From Citrus sinensis (Eukaryota; Streptophyta; Magnoliopsida; Sapindales; Rutaceae), in NCBI RefSeq assembly GCF_022201045.2, contig NC_068560.1, positions 14,525,501 to 14,589,500 on the forward strand: a stretch of DNA of 64,000 bases, read 5' to 3'. Made by a program: the position numbers and the translations under genes. Numbering within the stretch: position 1 is the stretch's first letter; every line of letters begins with the position of its first letter. Shown one piece after another: positions 9,366-20,464 of this stretch. Under the pieces are notes generated by a model. The model did no database searches. It saw only the letters and a program-made list of their open reading frames with translations, and was not told the DNA's origin.

Positions 9366-12300
9366 AACGTTTCTGCAGAAAAACACTGCATAAGAAGCAG
9401 CTTGATGGGAATGTTTTTCTTTTGTTTATTTTTTTATAAAGCCAGTTTAGTGAGAATGACATGAAATATGTACTGCAAGAAACGAAAGAGCTTATTGTTT
9501 GTGTATGTTCGAAGATGTGTATATATCTGTCGTGATTTTGTATGTATAATTAGGTTTGACAATCCAAGCTGCATCATCCCAGCTCAATTTTGATCATGAT
9601 GTATGTTTGGTTGGCTTTTGGTTAGTGTGTAACTCACAGAAATCCTCTGGTTTGTTAATTATCAATGTGTATAGCTATGAGCAACTCCAATTGTCTCTAT
9701 TTAAAATGATAATTTCGAATTTATTATTGAAATTTTACCCCGTATATGTATGTAGATATGCTTACACTGAGAAACCTTGAAATCAAATTGTTTGTTTAGT
9801 TTTTTATCCTTTGTTTTACTTACTCTTGTCAGATTGCTTGTCTTTCTAATGTTAAGACTTGGAACTGGTGAGATTCTGCAGGCTTATAATTCTTGTGGAG
9901 CGAACTTAGAAAAGGTGAATGTGGATATCAGATCCCAATTTCTAAAGTTAGGTACATGTGATATGATAGTCATACTCAAGTGAGATTCATCCAAGAACAA
10001 TATATGGTAAATATAATTTTTAAAATTAATAATTTTTTTTAAAAGAGAAAGTAATGAGGTATATATATATATTAAAACAAATATCAAGAAGTTGGAAAGA
10101 AAAATTACTTAGAAATTGTTGTGGTCTAATAAACGGGGACTGCGTCTCATCTTAGTAGTCGCTTAATGGGTAGGTCTATGCATTAGTCGTTAAAATATAA
10201 AAGAGAATTATATATATATATATTAATTCACCATAACACATATATATAGAGTAGGGTCTTGTGAAGTTATAATGTAACTTTTTTTTTTTTTCATATAGAT
10301 CAATTGTTTTTCACCAAACAACTAAAGAGTCATGAAAAACTAGTTAGGGACTGATGAAAGTTATATATGTTATAATTTAGCTATTGTCTATAAATTAAAG
10401 TTTCAGTAAAAGATTTCATACTTTATTAAAGTAATAAATTCTGCAAAAGATTAAAAAAGAAAACACACATATTCTAATACACAATAAGATAAAATATATT
10501 GTGTTAAAATAAGTGTTTTTCTTATGTTATAATTTATTCTCTTATTTTAATAAAGTAAAGGATATCTTATTAACTATATTTAAAGGAATCCAAAAAGGAA
10601 TGCCCTCGTTGACTCTTGACTTCATTCCTTTCCTGTCGTATATTCATTCATTCAATCATCTGTTTTATTTTTTTAGAATAAATTTAAAAGAAAAAAAGGA
10701 AAGAAAATTTTAACTTCAAAGCCACTTTATTATTAATTCCTATTTAAGTTTACTTCCTTCTAAATTTTTTGAAATTGCATTTTAATAGGCCATAAATAAG
10801 TGACAAATCAAATGTATCATAATAAATATTTACTTTTCAATTATGTTATATACGTAATTGAAATTGAATAGTATGCACTTTAATAAGTTGAAAATTCAGC
10901 TGAAAGCGTGTGCAATCCACGATGTAGAGGATTCATTGCACCTCGTTTTGACATACATTTTGATGATGATGTGCGAGCCGTGTAAACGAAAACGGTTGGA
11001 TTTTTCAACAAGCTCCGGTATCAAAAAGTCAAACAAACGGACGGCTAGAATCTTTCAAGTCAACTATAATTTAATTTATACAAAAAAGGAGAAATATTTT
11101 AATACTCACGTTTTTAATAATTAAATTTCTGATTGACAAATTGCTTAAAACTTTTTAGCCAAGTTTTATTAATAATATCAGATCTAACATTTTGTATTCA
11201 ACAAAAACCCCGCACGACCATATTTATGTATTTTTACCCGTAATGAGATTGGAACCTCCTATTTCTTGCTTCCAACATTCAACTCAACTAGTTAGTAGCT
11301 AGTTATAATTTTATTGTTTAAGCTAGGGTCTTAATTATGTGCCAATTAATTATTTTTATGAATATATTTTTATATATATGGTTTTGTCACTCGAATCAAT
11401 GTAACCTTATAACTGAAATAGGAAAGACAATGGGGTAAGATGGGAGTGGGGAGGCCTCTTCCATTCCTCACCCTAATTAGAATTTAGCTTCCATTCCCAA
11501 TAAATTTAATGAGGTGGAGATTGTTGATCCTCACATAAAAAACATTTTATTCATTTCCATCTCATTTCCCATTTATCTATTTTATAGTAGATCTATATAT
11601 ATAATTTTGGTGGAATAAAACTATTATATATATTATAAAGTATTTAAATTATTAAAAATAAAAGAGCTCCAATATTAAACAATATCTTGAATTATATAAA
11701 AAGTAAAATATTTGGATGAATAATAATTAAAAAATATAAATATTTATATGTATAGGGAATAGGGTGAGGGTTAGGTGGGGAGTTCAAAACCAAATCTCAC
11801 TCACTAAGGATTTGGGGTTTATTTTTCCTTTATTCCCAACCTTATTCCTAAAAACTCATCAATAATTATTCCATCTGGGGTTGGTCTCACTAGAGCTGCA
11901 AACTTGTAGAAGATTTTGTCATCTCTAAATGAGAGCATCTTTTCACATAAGAGAATTTTTTATAACTTGTTTGAAGTCATATTTTTATCTTTAATACTTT
12001 GAAACTTTTTTCTTATGAATAATATTATTTAAAACAAATCTCGAAATATTCATCTCAAACGAGGTGACAATCATGATGTATAGGGGTAGATCTACAAAAA
12101 TTTAATTCATTAGGGCAAAACTATAACAAAAATCAATAATTTATAAAATCGACTGTAATATCAAAATTTCTTTATAAATTTACACTCACTGAAACAAAAT
12201 TTTCTAAAAAATTAATACGAAAATAAATGAATAAGTTTGTTGAGTAGGGTCCATTGCCCACACTAACTTCTATGTACATCCACCCCTAATGATGTGAATT

Positions 12301-13183
12301 ATGAAATAATACAGTAAATTAACTTAAAAATTATGAAAATATTTTAAAAATTGTAAAAAGTCTTTCGCCACTTGATCATGAACATATATGCCATCTCATT
12401 TGAATGATGTTTGGGAATATTTAGCATTAGTCATTTCTTATTTGCTTATAGCCGAGTTTAAAAAAGAAGACAAAAGGGGAAATAAGAATTTGAATTGGGT
12501 TTCAACTAATTTAATTGAAAAAAAAAATCTTGAGCTCATATATGCTCTCATTGGTGTTGGAAAATATTTGTAGCTTTTATTGGAAAATATTTATAGTTTT
12601 TAAGCCACAGCTAAAATAAAAAATAAAAAATTGTAACTATAAAATAAAAATTGATGATGTATAATAAATATGACTTTTAAAATAATAATTGTGACAAAAA
12701 AAAATTATAGGTGTTTCATAATACAAGTGTCGGATTAAATCATGTTAGCTTCCCAATCATAGAAACAAGTGTTTATCAAACATTTTAGTGTTATAAGTTT
12801 TAAAATACAACCATCTCAATATCAAATATAAGAGATTTGAAGTCTAAACCTCTAGTTTTCAAATTCAAAGCGGAGAGACTTTTAATTTCTAGGTGTAGTA
12901 TGCCCTTGGAGACAAAAAAAAAAAAAAAAGAGTTTGATAATATAACTCAAACTGTGTACATATCTTGGGGCTATGGCAACAATAAACTACAAAAAGTGGC
13001 AGCAAGACAGTCAAAAAACTATGGAAAAACAGTTATATATATGTGTGTGTGTGTGTATTTATATCTCTAATTTATGGATGAGTCAATGCTCACTAGTACT
13101 AATAATTAACAAACAGAAAAAACAGTCACATTTCAGTTGACAATTGCATCTCATTATAAACATAAACACTAACCGCAACGTGC
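9366..13183. other. Intergenic, AT-rich, no supported gene
   Basis: 3.8 kb between LNK3 and the MIZ1-like gene. It holds short (TA)n runs near 10,064, 10,210 and 10,240, a (GT)n run at 13,040-13,056, and poly-A/T tracts. Several open frames of 60-90 codons have AT-driven composition, no recognisable domain and no promoter context. I see no RNA gene and no transposon ends that I can define. Confidence 0.5.
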
Positions 13184-13214
13184 ATGCAACAACTATTCCC
13201 CCGGGCTCGATCGT

Positions 13215-13224
13215 CATATATATT
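13215..13224 (+). promoter_or_regulatory. Probable TATA box of the MIZ1-like gene
   Basis: CATATATATT lies about 90 bp upstream of the preferred start codon at 13310. A second candidate, ATTATAAACAT near 13153, would allow the upstream ATG to be transcribed instead, so start choice is not settled. Confidence 0.4.
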
Positions 13225-13309
13225 CATCCAGCCCCCATTATCATCTCAACCTTATAGCAGCCTAATTACAATATATTGCTTATCAAATAAAAAATCCAGA
13301 GAGTGTACA

Positions 13310-14062
13310 ATGACAACAACACGGTCGCCGCCGCCGCCGCCACCACGGGCACGACGTGCCGTGGCATCGCCTTCCGAACAGCTGGCAGCGGCACATGTAC
13401 ATGTACAGCCCACTACAATATCCCTCCAACCATCAAACAAGAAAGACCTATCAAAATCCAAAAAGATTCTCCGACGAGTTCGGTCTGTTTTCCGGTCATT
13501 CCCGATCAATATCCCACCGGCTTGCAAGATCCCGGTCCCACTCCACGACGGTCATGTGCACTTACATGGTGGGCCCCGTATGACCGGAACCCTCTTCGGG
13601 TACCGTAAAGCTAGGGTTAACATTGTGATCCAAGAAAATCCCAGGTGCCTTCCACTTCTTGTACTGGAGCTAGCAATACCAACTGGTAAGCTTCTTCAAG
13701 ATATGGGATTAGGGCTCGTGAGGATTGCCCTAGAGTGTGAAAAGAAGCCTGCAGAGAAGACGAAGATCATTGATGAGCCTATATGGACAATGTACTGTAA
13801 TGGAAGAAAATCAGGTTATGGGGTGAAGAGGAAGGCAACTGATGAAGATTTGGGATTCATGCAAATGCTGCATGGAGTGTCAATGGGAGCTGGCGTGTTG
13901 CCTACGGCAACGGATGCTAATAATGATCAAGAGGGAGATTTGACTTACATGCGGGCACAATTTGAGCGTGTGATCGGGTCTAAAGATTCGGAGACATATT
14001 ATATGTCCACTCCTGATGGGAATGATGGTCCCGAGTTGAGCATTTTCTTTGTCAGGGTTTGA
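13310..14062 (+). CDS. MIZ1-like protein (DUF617 family)
   Basis: Intronless gene for 250 residues. A low-complexity N-terminus (a six-proline run near residue 7, then basic DLSKSKKILRRVRSVFRSF) is followed by the DUF617/MIZ1 domain: TGTLFGYRKARVNI, LVLELAIPTGKLLQDM, RIALECE, PIWTMYCNGRKSGYG, and the C-terminal MRAQFERVIGS and PELSIFFVRV. The family is named for MIZU-KUSSEI1, an ER-associated protein needed for root hydrotropism in Arabidopsis. Other members are poorly characterised and this one could be any of them. An in-frame ATG at 13184 would add 42 residues. I prefer 13310 because a TATA-like CATATATATT (13215-13224) lies between the two and the 13310 ATG has A at -3. A copia element begins 148 bp after the stop and probably disturbs its 3' end. 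Confidence 0.85.
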   Translation: MTTTRSPPPPPPRARRAVASPSEQLAAAHVHVQPTTISLQPSNKKDLSKSKKILRRVRSVFRSFPINIPPACKIPVPLHDGHVHLHGGPRMTGTLFGYRKARVNIVIQENPRCLPLLVLELAIPTGKLLQDMGLGLVRIALECEKKPAEKTKIIDEPIWTMYCNGRKSGYGVKRKATDEDLGFMQMLHGVSMGAGVLPTATDANNDQEGDLTYMRAQFERVIGSKDSETYYMSTPDGNDGPELSIFFVRV

Positions 14063-14210
14063 AGATATACAGGAATGAATGCTCTTACACGAAACAAGAT
14101 TATTTCGTGATCTCAACTTATTTTAAGCAAATTTGAAGTGGGTGATTAGTCATTGATAAGTAGGAATATAAAAGTAAGACCAGCTAAATTACACTATTGA
14201 ATGATGGCAC

Positions 14211-14584
14211 TGTTAAGTTGGAGAATGAAGCTGAACCTGGATCAACTCACGTGGGAATACCAACTGGAATTTATTTGTTAACCAAGGAAGGTGTTCACAC
14301 AAGTGAAGTGATGCAGTCCACACGTGCAGAGGAAGAATATTCCAGGTGGCAGAACAGCTATACAGAGATTCCACGGCTGTTATGTGATGCAGATAATTAG
14401 TTATGAATTAACGGTTGTGATTAAATCTTTATTTACATGCCTTACGTGTGTTTGTCATTTGTATAACGAAATTAGTGAGCTGGACTAAAAAGTTCTGAGA
14501 TATAAATACTTGCTAATCTATAATTGAAAGATTGAATAATACAGTTACAATTCATTACTCAAATATGATCCTAAAAATCTAACA
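14211..14584 (+). repeat. 5' LTR of the copia element
   Basis: 374 bp, TGTTAAGTTGGAG to AAAAATCTAACA. It aligns with the 3' LTR along its whole length. A TATA-like GAGATATAAATAC lies near 14497-14509, where U3 should drive transcription. Confidence 0.95.
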
Positions 14585-14599
14585 TGGTATGAGAGCTGC
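14585..14599 (+). other. tRNA-iMet-type primer-binding site of the copia element
   Basis: TGGTATGAGAGCTGC directly abuts the 5' LTR. The usual plant primer site is TGGTATCAGAGC, so one base differs (G for C at the seventh position). Confidence 0.85.
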
Positions 14600-15371
14600 T
14601 ATAAGTAATATGAGTGATGAAAATTTTGTGCTGTGCTTACTTGCTGGCCTTGGATCTGAATATAATTCAATAGTTACCACAATCAATGCTCAACCTGAAG
14701 GCACAACTCTCTCATATGTGTATGGAATGCTGCTGAGTCATGAAACCAGAATTGAATATCAACACTTTGTTAGTCACATGGATTATCAAGCTAATTTAGC
14801 TTATCACAGAGGAAATCAAAGGAGAAATTGGCAGTTAAACTTCAATTTTGGTGGAAACAACAACTATGGTGGAAGACCAGCTGGAAACTCAAATGGAAAA
14901 CAGTCTGGTGGAAACAATTTCAATCAGATCATGAATTCATCTGACAAATTCAAAGGCAAAAATCCTACTGATGAAGAAGAACCTAAGGGACCATGCCAAA
15001 TTTGTTTCAGGAAAAATCATATTGCCACTCACTGCTGGTACAGGTTCAAGAAGAATTATGTGTCAAACCAAGCATCTAACAGGAGGAGTGCATACATAGC
15101 TGAGAATAGAGGACACAGAGATGGAGCTTGGTATCTTGACAGTGGTGCAACAAATCACATCTCAAATGACTTCAACAATCTCAACATCAGTTCAGAATAC
15201 AAAGAAAGTGATCAGCTGGCAGCAAGTAATGGAGCTAAACTCAAAATAGTTTCTATTGGTCACTCATTGCTCAGCACACTTGATTCACACACATTATCTC
15301 ATATCAAACTTAATCACATGCTTTATGTTCCAGAAATAACCAAAAACTTGATTAGCAGTTTTGGAACATAA
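14589..15371 (+). pseudogene. copia gag (N-terminally deleted) and protease
   Basis: An open stretch of about 260 codons without a proper gag start. It enters gag in the middle (SDENFVLCLLAGLGSEYNSI), then has a zinc knuckle CQICFRKNHIATHC (CX2CX4HX4C) and the aspartic protease motif WYLDSGATNHIS. It ends at a stop created by a 22-bp tandem repeat (ATAACCAAAAACTTGATTAG at 15336 and again at 15368). The 32-bp offset shifts the frame, so the polyprotein is broken just after the protease. Confidence 0.85.
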
Positions 15372-15379
15372 CCAAAAAC

Positions 15380-16550
15380 TTGATTAGCATTTCAAAACTG
15401 CTACTTGATAATGATGTTTCTATTGAATTCAATAAAACTTCTTGTGTTGTTAAGGACAAGAGAAGGGGGAGTGTTCTTTTGAAAGGAATAGCGAAGGATG
15501 GATTGTACAAGTTGCTAAGTTTGCCTTATGATTCCAGTCAATTCAAGTCCATTATGTTATCCTCTGCTGCTACTCCTAGTTTACTTACAGTAAATAAAAT
15601 ACCTGGACCTGAGTCCATGTTGTCTGTCAATTGTAATGAAACTTGTACAAGCAACATGAGCTTCATTTGTGGTATATGAGATTAGGTCATCCGAATATCA
15701 ATGCTCTTGTAAAACCTTGTCAGCTTGTAACATTTCTTTTGGAAATAAAACATCTTGTTTATCTTTCTGCAAAGCTTGTCAGCTTGGAAAACAATACAAA
15801 CTATCATTTAAACATAGTGAAACAAAGACCTCAAAAGCTCTTGAAATTATTCATAGTGATCTTTGGGGTCCTGCTCCCACTGAATCAAATCAAGGTTTTA
15901 GATACTATATAGCCTTCATTGATGACAAAACCAGTTATACATGGGTTTATGGATTGACACAAAAATCACAGGCACTCACAACCTTCATTTCTTTCAAAAA
16001 CCAAATTGAGAAAAGCCTTGAACTAAAGATTAAAGCTTTACAGTGTGACATGAGAGGAGAATATAAAGCATTTGAACCATATCTGAAGCATGAAGGGATT
16101 TCTTTGAGATATTCCGGCCCATATACCCATCACCAAAATGGAAAAGCTGAAAGAAAACACAGACACCTTGTAAAAGCTGGATTGACACTTCTTGCTCAAT
16201 CTGGATTACCTTTGAAATTTCGGTGGGAAGCCTTCTTTAATGCCACTTATCTGATAAACAGAACTAGCACATCTACCTTAAATGACAAAACACCTTTTGA
16301 GTCTCTCTACTCAAAGAAACCAGATTATTCCCTTATCAAAATTTTCGGTTGTGAGTGTTATCATTTCTTAAGACCTTACAACAGACACAAATTTGATTTC
16401 CATACCTCTACATGTGTCAATCTAGGTTTCAGTCATTCTCACAAAGGTTACATGTGTCTAAACTCAAATGGAATGATTTGCATAGCAGCACATGTTAACT
16501 TCAATGAAAGTTCTTTTCCTTTAAAAAAAGATTCAAAATTCATGAGTTAA
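15380..16550 (+). pseudogene. copia integrase region
   Basis: After the frameshift, the protein resumes with ISISKLLLDNDVSIEF, shifts frame again near 15,660, and runs through the GAG-pre-integrase HxRLGHPN-like motif into the integrase core. The core includes HSDLWGP (first catalytic Asp), CDMRGEY (second Asp) and NGKAERKHRHLV (catalytic Glu). The core is open for about 290 codons to a TAA at 16,548. The catalytic triad is present but the frame is no longer continuous with gag or RT. Confidence 0.85.
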
Positions 16551-18345
16551 AAACAAAATCAATTATCTGAGTCTGTAAACTCTTTCAGCAAATTCATCAC
16601 AGTATCATTTCCTTCTGAAAGTCATAGTCATGAGGCAACATCAGTTGGTTCAAACTTTTCTGAGCATCCAATTCTAGATTTTGCTCCCTCTGATGATCAC
16701 AACTCTGACAACAGTCAAAATCAAATTAACCAAGTGCCATACAATGCTTCAAGCATACACTCAGAAACTCAAAATACTTCAGATCATTCTGTTGCATCTG
16801 AAAACACACCAGTCCAGAACCAACACTCAAATATCTCAAACCACTCATAAACTCAATCCTTTACACCCCATGATAACCAGAGCCAAAGCTGGAATTTTTA
16901 AGCCTAGAGCTTATAATACTAAAAAGCATTGTCTCTAGAAACACCATTAAGTGTTGCTGAAGCATTGAGTGATAGGAACTGGAAGCTAGCTATGCAGGAT
17001 GAGTTTGATGCACTAATTAAGAATCAGACCTAGTGCTTGGTTCCACCAGAACAAAACATGAAACTTGTGGGAAATAAATAGATCTTTCGAGTAAAACAAA
17101 ACTCAGATGGAACAATAAATAGATATAAAGTCAGGTTAGTGGCAAAAGGGTTTCTTACAAACTGAAGGAGTGGATTATCATGAGACTTTCAGTCCTGTAG
17201 TAAAACCAACTACTATTAGAATTTTTCTAAGCATGGCTGTGATGAATAACTGGAAGCTGAGACATGTTGATATTAACAATGCATTTCTGAATGGGGAGTT
17301 AACAGAAACAGTTTATATGCCTCAGCCTGAAGGATTTGTGGATGCAGATCACCCAAGGTATGTTTGCAAATTGAAGAAAGCACTCTAGGTTTGAAGCAGG
17401 CACCAAGAGCCTGGTCTGATAAATTAAGATCAGTTCTTGAATCATAGCAGTTCTGTTGAGCAAAATCAGATACATCTCTATTTTTCAAACAAAATGGAAG
17501 TGATCTAATCATCTTGTTAATCTATGTTGATGATATCATAGTCATTGGGAGCAATCATGTTAAAATAGAGCAGCTCATTCATAATCTGGGAAATACTTTT
17601 GCTCTTAAAGATTTGGGATAACTTAACTTCTTCCTTGGTATTGAAGTTACAAGAAATGAAGAAACACTGGTATTGTCTCAAGCGAAATACTTAAAGGAAT
17701 TGTTCACCAAGTTTGAACTGAAGGACTGTAATGGTTTAGATACACCATTGGCAACTACTGAAAAATTGAGTAAATATGTGGGAGAAAAATGTGCTGACTC
17801 AACTCAATACAGAAGAGCCATTGGAGGCTTGCAATATCCTGTGTTAACCAGACCTGATATTGCATATGCAGTAAACAAGTTAAGTCAGTTTATGGCTATT
17901 CCTCTGCAGCCACACTGGACAACTTGTAAAAGGGTACTCAGATATCTGAAAGAAACAATCAACTATGGTCTGGTTTTCAAGAAATATAATTGTCTTGATC
18001 TAATAGCTTACTCAGATGCTGATTGAGGAAGTGATCCTGATGACAGAAGATCTACTGGTGGATATTGTATATACTTGGGTGACAATTTGGTTAACTAAAG
18101 TTCCAAGAAGCAAAATGTAGTATCAAAATCCTCAGCTGAATCTGAATACAGTGCTATGGCATTGGCTAGTGCAGAAATAACATGGATATGTTCTCTACTC
18201 AAAGAGTTGGATGTAAAGCTAAACTGCACTCCTCTGCTGTTGAGTGACAGTACAAGTGCTGCTGCAATTGTTACAAACCCAGTTCTCCACTCCAAAACTA
18301 AACATATTGAGATAGACATTCATTTTGTCAGAGATAACGTTTGAA
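16551..18345 (+). pseudogene. copia reverse transcriptase and RNase H, fragmented
   Basis: Recognisable pieces in order: a Ser/Thr-rich linker; DYHETFSPVVKPTTIR and VDINNAFLNGEL (RT, 17170-17388); YVDDIIVIG at 17523 (catalytic YVDD); TRPDIAYAVNKLSQFM (about 17,850); and RNase H motifs SAESEYSAMALA and LLSDSTSAAAI with SKTKHIEID at the end. In-frame stops (for example after 16,848, 17,032, 17,386 and 18,024) and frameshifts separate them, so no active enzyme can be made. Confidence 0.9.
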
Positions 18346-18476
18346 AAGAAAGAAATTGAAATTGCTTTTGTATCCAACAGTGATCAAACAACATATGTAC
18401 TGACCAAGCCTCTCACTTATTCCAAGTTCAGCTTCTTCTGAAACAAACTTAAAGTCTCTTCTAGAGACTTAAGTTT

Positions 18477-18485
18477 GAGAAGGGA
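18477..18485 (+). other. Polypurine tract of the copia element
   Basis: GAGAAGGGA immediately precedes the 3' LTR, the expected plus-strand primer position. Confidence 0.85.
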
Positions 18486-18858
18486 TGTTAAGTTGGAGAA
18501 TGAAGCTGAACCTGGATCAACTCACATGGGAATACCAGCTGGAATTTACTTGTTAACCAAGGAAGGTGTTCACACAAGTGAAGTGATGCAGTCCACACGT
18601 CAGAGGAAGAATATTCCAGGTGGCAGAACAGCTATATAGAGATTCCACAGCTGTTATGTGATGCAGATAATTAGTTATGAATTAACGGTTGTGATTAAAT
18701 CTTTGTTTACATGCCTTACGTGTGTTTGTCATTTGTATAACGAAATTAGTGAGCTGGACTGAAAAGCTCTGAGATATAAATACTTACTAATCTATAATTG
18801 AAAGATTGAATAATACAGTTACAATTCATTACTTAAATATGATCCTAAAAATCTAACA
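18486..18858 (+). repeat. 3' LTR of the copia element
   Basis: 373 bp matching the 5' LTR. By eye there are ten base differences and one single-base deletion, and all ten are transitions, as expected of methylated DNA decaying by deamination. Confidence 0.95.
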
Positions 18859-19520
18859 GGCACAAAACTAACAAAAAAATTCAGAAGAGCACGAATCAAG
18901 AGAGATCTTGATTGCTTATTGAATTTTTAACACAATAAGGAATAGGCTTGACAGATCAAGCGTGGAACTAAGGTGTTTCACAATATCTACGCGTTGTAAG
19001 GTAGCCGATTACAACAATAATCAATAAATAGAAAGAAGAGGAGAATAGAATATATAGGAGTTGAAGAATTTTGCATGTATTTCTATTGTCTTTCTTAATA
19101 AGATTATCAGAATATATGTTTTGTTTTGTATCTTCGTTGATCATGAGATCCCAATCCACCAGGTTCTATTGTTATATTTGTTCTCAATTTTTTTTTGGAG
19201 ATGTTAAAATTGATGTCATCAAATTCCTTTTCCTCAATTTCATTATCAAATCAAAATTATTGGTTTCTACGGAAGCTTGTTTAGTCAATCCCAGATAGAT
19301 GACCATGACAATTTCTTATTCCAGTTCATGTACGGAAAAAAAATTACAAAAAGCTTGTTTATTTTTTTAAAGTGAGGATGCCCCTAAAATATTAAAAAAA
19401 ATTACAAACTTTTTATATCTTGATATGAAACTTTTTTTTTTCTGTCAATAACATCCTAACTTTATTAAAATAAGGATATCATCGATATATATTGAAATTT
19501 ATCCTAGACCATATATACAT

Positions 19521-19584
19521 ATACACACACTCAAACACACACACACACACACACTATATATATATATATGTGTGTGTGTGTGTG
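19521..19584. repeat. (AC)n(TA)n(GT)n palindromic microsatellite
   Basis: A run of AC dinucleotides passes into a TA run and then GT dinucleotides, so the two arms are complementary and could fold into a hairpin or cruciform. Confidence 0.9.
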
Positions 19585-19624
19585 AAAAATAAAATCAAAT
19601 GAATGTCATACAAAGACAAAAGTT

Positions 19625-20460
19625 TAATTTTCGTTTTATAGTTTTTGTATCATATTTGACATTTAAATATTCATGTATTTCGGTTTATATTTCATATTTT
19701 ATGTTTTCATTACCTTAAAATTTTCTTTTCTCTCTTGTTTCATGTTTGTATTCAAGTTTCATATCAAACATTTAGAGGTTCACGATTAGTGCTTTATGTT
19801 TCATGTTACAAAATACTCATATTTTATGTCTGTTGTTGTATATTTTAAGTAAAATATTTCATATATGTTGTTATATATTTCATGTAGTAAATTTCAAGTA
19901 CTCTAAGTTTTTCTTTTTCCCCCTGTTTCATGTTTGAATTCAAGTTTCATGTAAAATTTTTAGAGTTTTATGATTAGGATTCTCTGTATTATTTTACAAA
20001 ACTCTCATGTTTTATGTTCATTGTTGCATATTTTAAGTTATATGTTTTCATATTTTTATTGTTCAATATTTCATGTATTATATTCCAAATACCCAAATTT
20101 TTCTTTCCAAATTAACCAACCCCCCACACCCCTTTCCTCACATTTCATGTTTGCGTTCAAGTTTTATATCAAATTCTTAGAGTTTATGATTAGCATACTA
20201 TGTTTCATATTACAAAGTTCTCATGTTTTATATTTATTGTTGCAAATTTTAAGTAAAATGTTACATATTCTTTTAATTCTATATTTCATGTATTATATTA
20301 CAAATACCCAAATTTTTCTTTTTCCCCCATTTCAAGTTTGCATTCAATTTTCATATCAAACATTTTAGAATTTCATGATTAGCATTTTGTGTTTCATGTT
20401 ACAAGGTATTCATGTTTTATATCCACCATTGCATATTTTAAGTAAAATATTTCATATTTA
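19625..20460. repeat. Tandem repeat, unit about 187-217 bp, about four copies
   Basis: Units begin near 19,739, 19,927, 20,144 and 20,331 with TTCATGTTTGnATTCAAGTTT-like sequence. Each continues through TTAGAGTTTcATGATTAG and TCATGTTTTATrTnnATTGTT to TTTTAAGTAAAAT. A partial unit precedes them. The copies differ at many sites, so the array is old. Its open frames are a by-product of the repeat. Confidence 0.8.
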
Positions 20461-20464
20461 GATA

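Larger units (their letters stand above)
14211..18858 (+). mobile_element. Ty1/copia LTR retrotransposon, nearly full-length, inactive
   Basis: The 4,648-bp element is bounded by a perfect 5-bp target duplication, GGCAC (14206-14210 and 18859-18863). LTRs begin TGTTA and end TAACA. The domain order is gag zinc knuckle, protease, integrase, reverse transcriptase, RNase H, which is the copia order. Gag begins part-way in, directly after the primer site, so its N-terminal part is deleted. Frameshifts and stops split pol into fragments. LTR divergence is about ten substitutions and one indel in 373 bp, suggesting insertion roughly a million years ago if a plant-like neutral rate applies. It sits just downstream of the MIZ1-like gene in the same orientation. 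Confidence 0.95.

Noticed and set aside
10858..11124. 88-codon open frame with Lys/Arg-rich segment
   Set aside because: AT-rich context, no recognisable motif, and no start context or neighbours that support a gene.
13184..13309. Upstream in-frame ATG giving a longer MIZ1-like protein
   Set aside because: The extra 42 residues have no family resemblance, and a TATA-like element lies between the two ATGs. 13310 was preferred, though not with certainty.
14197..14400. 67-codon open frame
   Set aside because: It lies inside the copia 5' LTR and is broken by a one-base deletion in the 3' LTR.
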